From Candidatus Methanophagales archaeon ANME-1-THS (GTDB taxonomy: Archaea > Halobacteriota > Syntropharchaeia > Alkanophagales > Methanospirareceae), in the NCBI GenBank assembly GCA_004212135.1, contig RXIE01000116.1, positions 1 to 15,803 of the forward strand: a stretch of 15,803 bases of DNA, given 5' to 3'. The position numbers and the translations under genes are program-made. Below the pieces are notes generated by a model. That model was not told where the DNA came from and made no database searches. It saw only the letters and a list, made by a program, of their open reading frames with translations. Positions 14,282 to 15,803 of this stretch are shown in pieces. Positions within the stretch are counted from its first letter, which is position 1, and the number at the start of each line of letters is the position of its first letter.

Positions 14282-14633
14282 AAGAGATTTTACAGGCGTG
14301 CGCGGGCGAGGTAATAACCTCCTTTTGCTCGTAGAGCCGGATCCTTTTTCCATTGTGGAAGGCTTCGGTCAGTCTCAAATCAGCCCGGCCTTCCTTAACA
14401 GCTTCGTTCCTATCCGCAGCGGCGATATGGAGGAAGTCGTCGCAACACCCTTTCTCAAGGATCAGCGTTACGTCCTGCTCTCTGGTGCCCTGTTTGAGCA
14501 TTCCCCTGATTTCAGCGCCATCAGGAAGCATGAAGAGGAAGACTGAAGGGAGGTGAACATAATACCCGCTTGATGCCGGGGGAAGGGAGTTATCTTTCTT
14601 TCGAATGAGGACGTTTTCTAAGATCAGGGGCAT
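14271..14633 (-). CDS. Unrecognised protein downstream of uppP
   Basis: A 120-residue protein with no family that I recognise. It starts MPLILENVLIRKK and has a likely beta-rich middle (SGYYVHLPSVFLFMLPDGAEI), a pair of adjacent cysteines in EKGCCDDF, and a basic C-terminus. It has no signal peptide and no membrane helix, so it should be cytoplasmic. Its codon use resembles the neighbours and its start lies 18 bases after the uppP stop on the same strand, which is the main reason to believe it is real and co-transcribed. A GTG six bases earlier (14639) is an alternative start. It overlaps the aldolase 3' end tail to tail. An open frame on the plus strand in the same place (14298-14546) is less convincing. 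Confidence 0.6.
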   Translation of the reverse strand: MPLILENVLIRKKDNSLPPASSGYYVHLPSVFLFMLPDGAEIRGMLKQGTREQDVTLILEKGCCDDFLHIAAADRNEAVKEGRADLRLTEAFHNGKRIRLYEQKEVITSPAHACKISSKR

Positions 14634-14651
14634 ATTCACTTTTATTCTTTC

Positions 14652-15428
14652 TTACTCGACAAGAAAACTTATTACCAAAATCAATAATCCTAACGCGAGA
14701 CAATAGAACGAGAAAAGATAGAATTTTCGATTCACAACGAGTCTTAACAGCAGCTTCAGTGACAGATAGCCAACCACCGCAGCGGTCAAGGTTCCTGCAA
14801 TCATACCGATTAGATCAAATCCAGCTAACGGGGCAGTTGCAAGCTCAAACAGATTAGCCCCGATGATCGCGGGTATCGAGAGGAGGAATGAGAACCTGAA
14901 AATCTCCCTTCGGTCTATGCCTCGTAACAATCCCGTGGCGATCGTGAACCCGCTTCGAGAAATGCCGGGCATTATAGCGATCGCTTGTGCGATGCCTACT
15001 AAAAAAGATTCTTTGTAGTTGAGCGTCTTCGACTCGCTGTGGAACTTTGAGCTGTACAGGACCACACTGGTTATCAACAAAGCCACACCAACCGCAGTTA
15101 AGTTTCTAAATAATGATTTAAAAAAATCGTGGAAGAGAGCACCTACGAGGGCAACCGGTATACTCCCAACTACAAGGAACAGAGCTAACGTACCATATTC
15201 ACTTCCAAAATCAAGATGAATGATACTTGCTACAATCTTCAGGAGGTCCTTCCAGAACATCGCAAAGACCGCCAGCAAGGTACCAAAATGGAGCATTATA
15301 TCGAATAGCAGGGGAACTTGTATACCACATAACTCCTGGATTATTACTAAATGCCCTGAGCTCGATATAGGAAGCCATTCTGTTAGACCTTGCACGATAC
15401 CAAGGACGATCGCCTGTACGTAATCCAT
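14652..15428 (-). CDS. uppP: UppP/BacA-type polyprenyl-diphosphate phosphatase
   Basis: A 258-residue membrane enzyme with about seven to eight hydrophobic helices, close to the usual family length. It removes a phosphate from undecaprenyl or similar polyprenyl diphosphates to recycle the lipid carrier. Both signature regions are present: GIVQGLTEWLPISSSGHL with Q13, E17 and H26, corresponding to the (E/Q)xxxE and SS(S/T)GH motifs, and MPGISRSGFTIATGLLRG with R158. In archaea the carrier is probably a dolichyl-type lipid used in glycosylation, so the bacterial product name is only a family label. A clear TATA box sits some 27-33 bases before the ATG. The unrecognised 120-residue gene follows in the same transcript. 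Confidence 0.94.
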   Translation of the reverse strand: MDYVQAIVLGIVQGLTEWLPISSSGHLVIIQELCGIQVPLLFDIMLHFGTLLAVFAMFWKDLLKIVASIIHLDFGSEYGTLALFLVVGSIPVALVGALFHDFFKSLFRNLTAVGVALLITSVVLYSSKFHSESKTLNYKESFLVGIAQAIAIMPGISRSGFTIATGLLRGIDRREIFRFSFLLSIPAIIGANLFELATAPLAGFDLIGMIAGTLTAAVVGYLSLKLLLRLVVNRKFYLFSFYCLALGLLILVISFLVE

Positions 15429-15451
15429 AACCTACATACATGGTGAAGAAA

Positions 15452-15463
15452 GGGATATATAGG
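15452..15463 (-). promoter_or_regulatory. TATA box of the uppP operon
   Basis: The minus strand reads CCTATATATCCC, centred about 30 bases before the uppP ATG at 15428. The transcript is expected to start within a few bases of the ATG; no SD is seen. Confidence 0.6.
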
Positions 15464-15581
15464 TTTTGGTTGACTTCAGAGGGTAAGAAATCGGATGGGT
15501 GTATGATCTGCTGAATGACCAGATTCATGAGATCATCAAACAAAGAGCTGAAGATCTCACCAGCTAGGTTCACAACAAGTG

Positions 15582-15803
15582 CTATTCTCTCCCATTTTTT
15601 GTACTTTCTTCACAAAGATTCTCAAATTCCTTTTTCAGAGTGCTATGACGAACCTTAAATGCCATCTCGAACGCGAGAACAAAAATAGCCTGCTTGTGCT
15701 CTTCCTTGCTCCGGTGCACGTGGTAGGGTGAGATGCCCAGATCGTTATATCGCCTGAAATCGCATTCTAAACCGTTTTCTATCCAATGCTTCCTTAACTG
15801 TGC
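15582..15803 (-). CDS. C-terminal part of an unrecognised protein (runs off the right edge)
   Basis: Read from the right edge on the minus strand, one frame stays open for 73 codons and ends with TAG at 15582-15584. The translation looks like a real soluble protein, rich in charged residues and helices: RKHWIENGLECDFRRYND, then LGISPYHVHRSKEEHKQA, FVLAFEMAFKV and a final charged helix. I do not recognise the family. The gene would lie upstream of uppP on the same strand, but about 150 bases and a strong TATA box separate them, so uppP is probably transcribed on its own. Confidence rests on the protein-like composition only. Confidence 0.55.
   Translation of the reverse strand, partial: AQLRKHWIENGLECDFRRYNDLGISPYHVHRSKEEHKQAIFVLAFEMAFKVRHSTLKKEFENLCEESTKNGRE

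Noticed and set aside
14298..14546. 82-residue plus-strand open frame opposite the unrecognised gene
   Set aside because: The minus-strand frame has better codon pattern and operon spacing with uppP; no promoter or ribosome site is seen for the plus frame.
15470..15560. Possible C/D-box guide RNA on the minus strand (TTGATGAT and CTGA about 60 bases apart)
   Set aside because: The C box lacks the leading purine and no convincing internal D'/C' boxes were found.
15211..15573. 120-residue minus-strand open frame overlapping uppP
   Set aside because: It runs through the uppP start and promoter in another frame and its composition is not protein-like; it is a shadow of uppP.
1..15803. CRISPR arrays, tRNA, rRNA, insertion sequences or phage genes
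   Set aside because: No regular direct repeats, cloverleaf-like segments, transposase or phage-like products were recognised on either strand.

Overview
The window looks like chromosomal DNA of a euryarchaeon with moderate G+C. It carries two TFB-type transcription factors, an archaeal H/ACA RNP protein Gar1, an archaeal S16-like membrane serine protease and an ADP-forming acyl-CoA synthetase. Most genes have TATA boxes about 25 bases before the start codon, implying leaderless mRNAs, while operon-internal genes have Shine-Dalgarno (SD) sites. The many-PAS HisKA_2 kinase, the ribbon-helix-helix regulator and the ADP-forming synthetase fit the Methanosarcinales, ANME or Syntrophoarchaeum side of the Euryarchaeota. 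That placement is an inference; no tRNA, rRNA, CRISPR array or insertion sequence was seen.

Left part (1-6366), regulation: a small winged-helix protein (minus), a ribbon-helix-helix protein (plus), and a minus-strand two-component operon. The operon pairs a soluble kinase with five PAS domains with a response regulator whose output domain is Roadblock/LC7 rather than DNA-binding. Divergent from the kinase is a TFB (TFB-1) with a zinc ribbon and B-reader but an apparently shortened B-linker. An ArsR-like winged-helix gene follows, preceded by stacked inverted repeats.

Middle (6528-10631), energy metabolism and membrane: a fused alpha-beta ADP-forming acyl-CoA synthetase, a BioD-like/DRTGG protein, and a membrane-anchored Lon-like serine protease. 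The last two are 9 bases apart and form an operon.

Right-centre (10805-12604): gar1 is followed directly by a second TFB (TFB-2), which has both cyclin folds and the end of the B-linker but no zinc ribbon or B-reader. An isolated hisA follows. The two TFBs lack complementary N-terminal parts, which is the most unusual observation here.

Right part (12749-15803): a lipoprotein glutaminyl cyclotransferase (minus) is divergent from a class II aldolase (plus). The aldolase converges on, and overlaps by 11 bases, an unrecognised 120-residue protein encoded just downstream of uppP (minus). The C-terminal end of another unrecognised minus-strand gene enters from the right edge. The first 27 bases are a perfect inverted copy of bases inside the ribbon-helix-helix gene, which is either an assembly artefact or a small inverted duplication.
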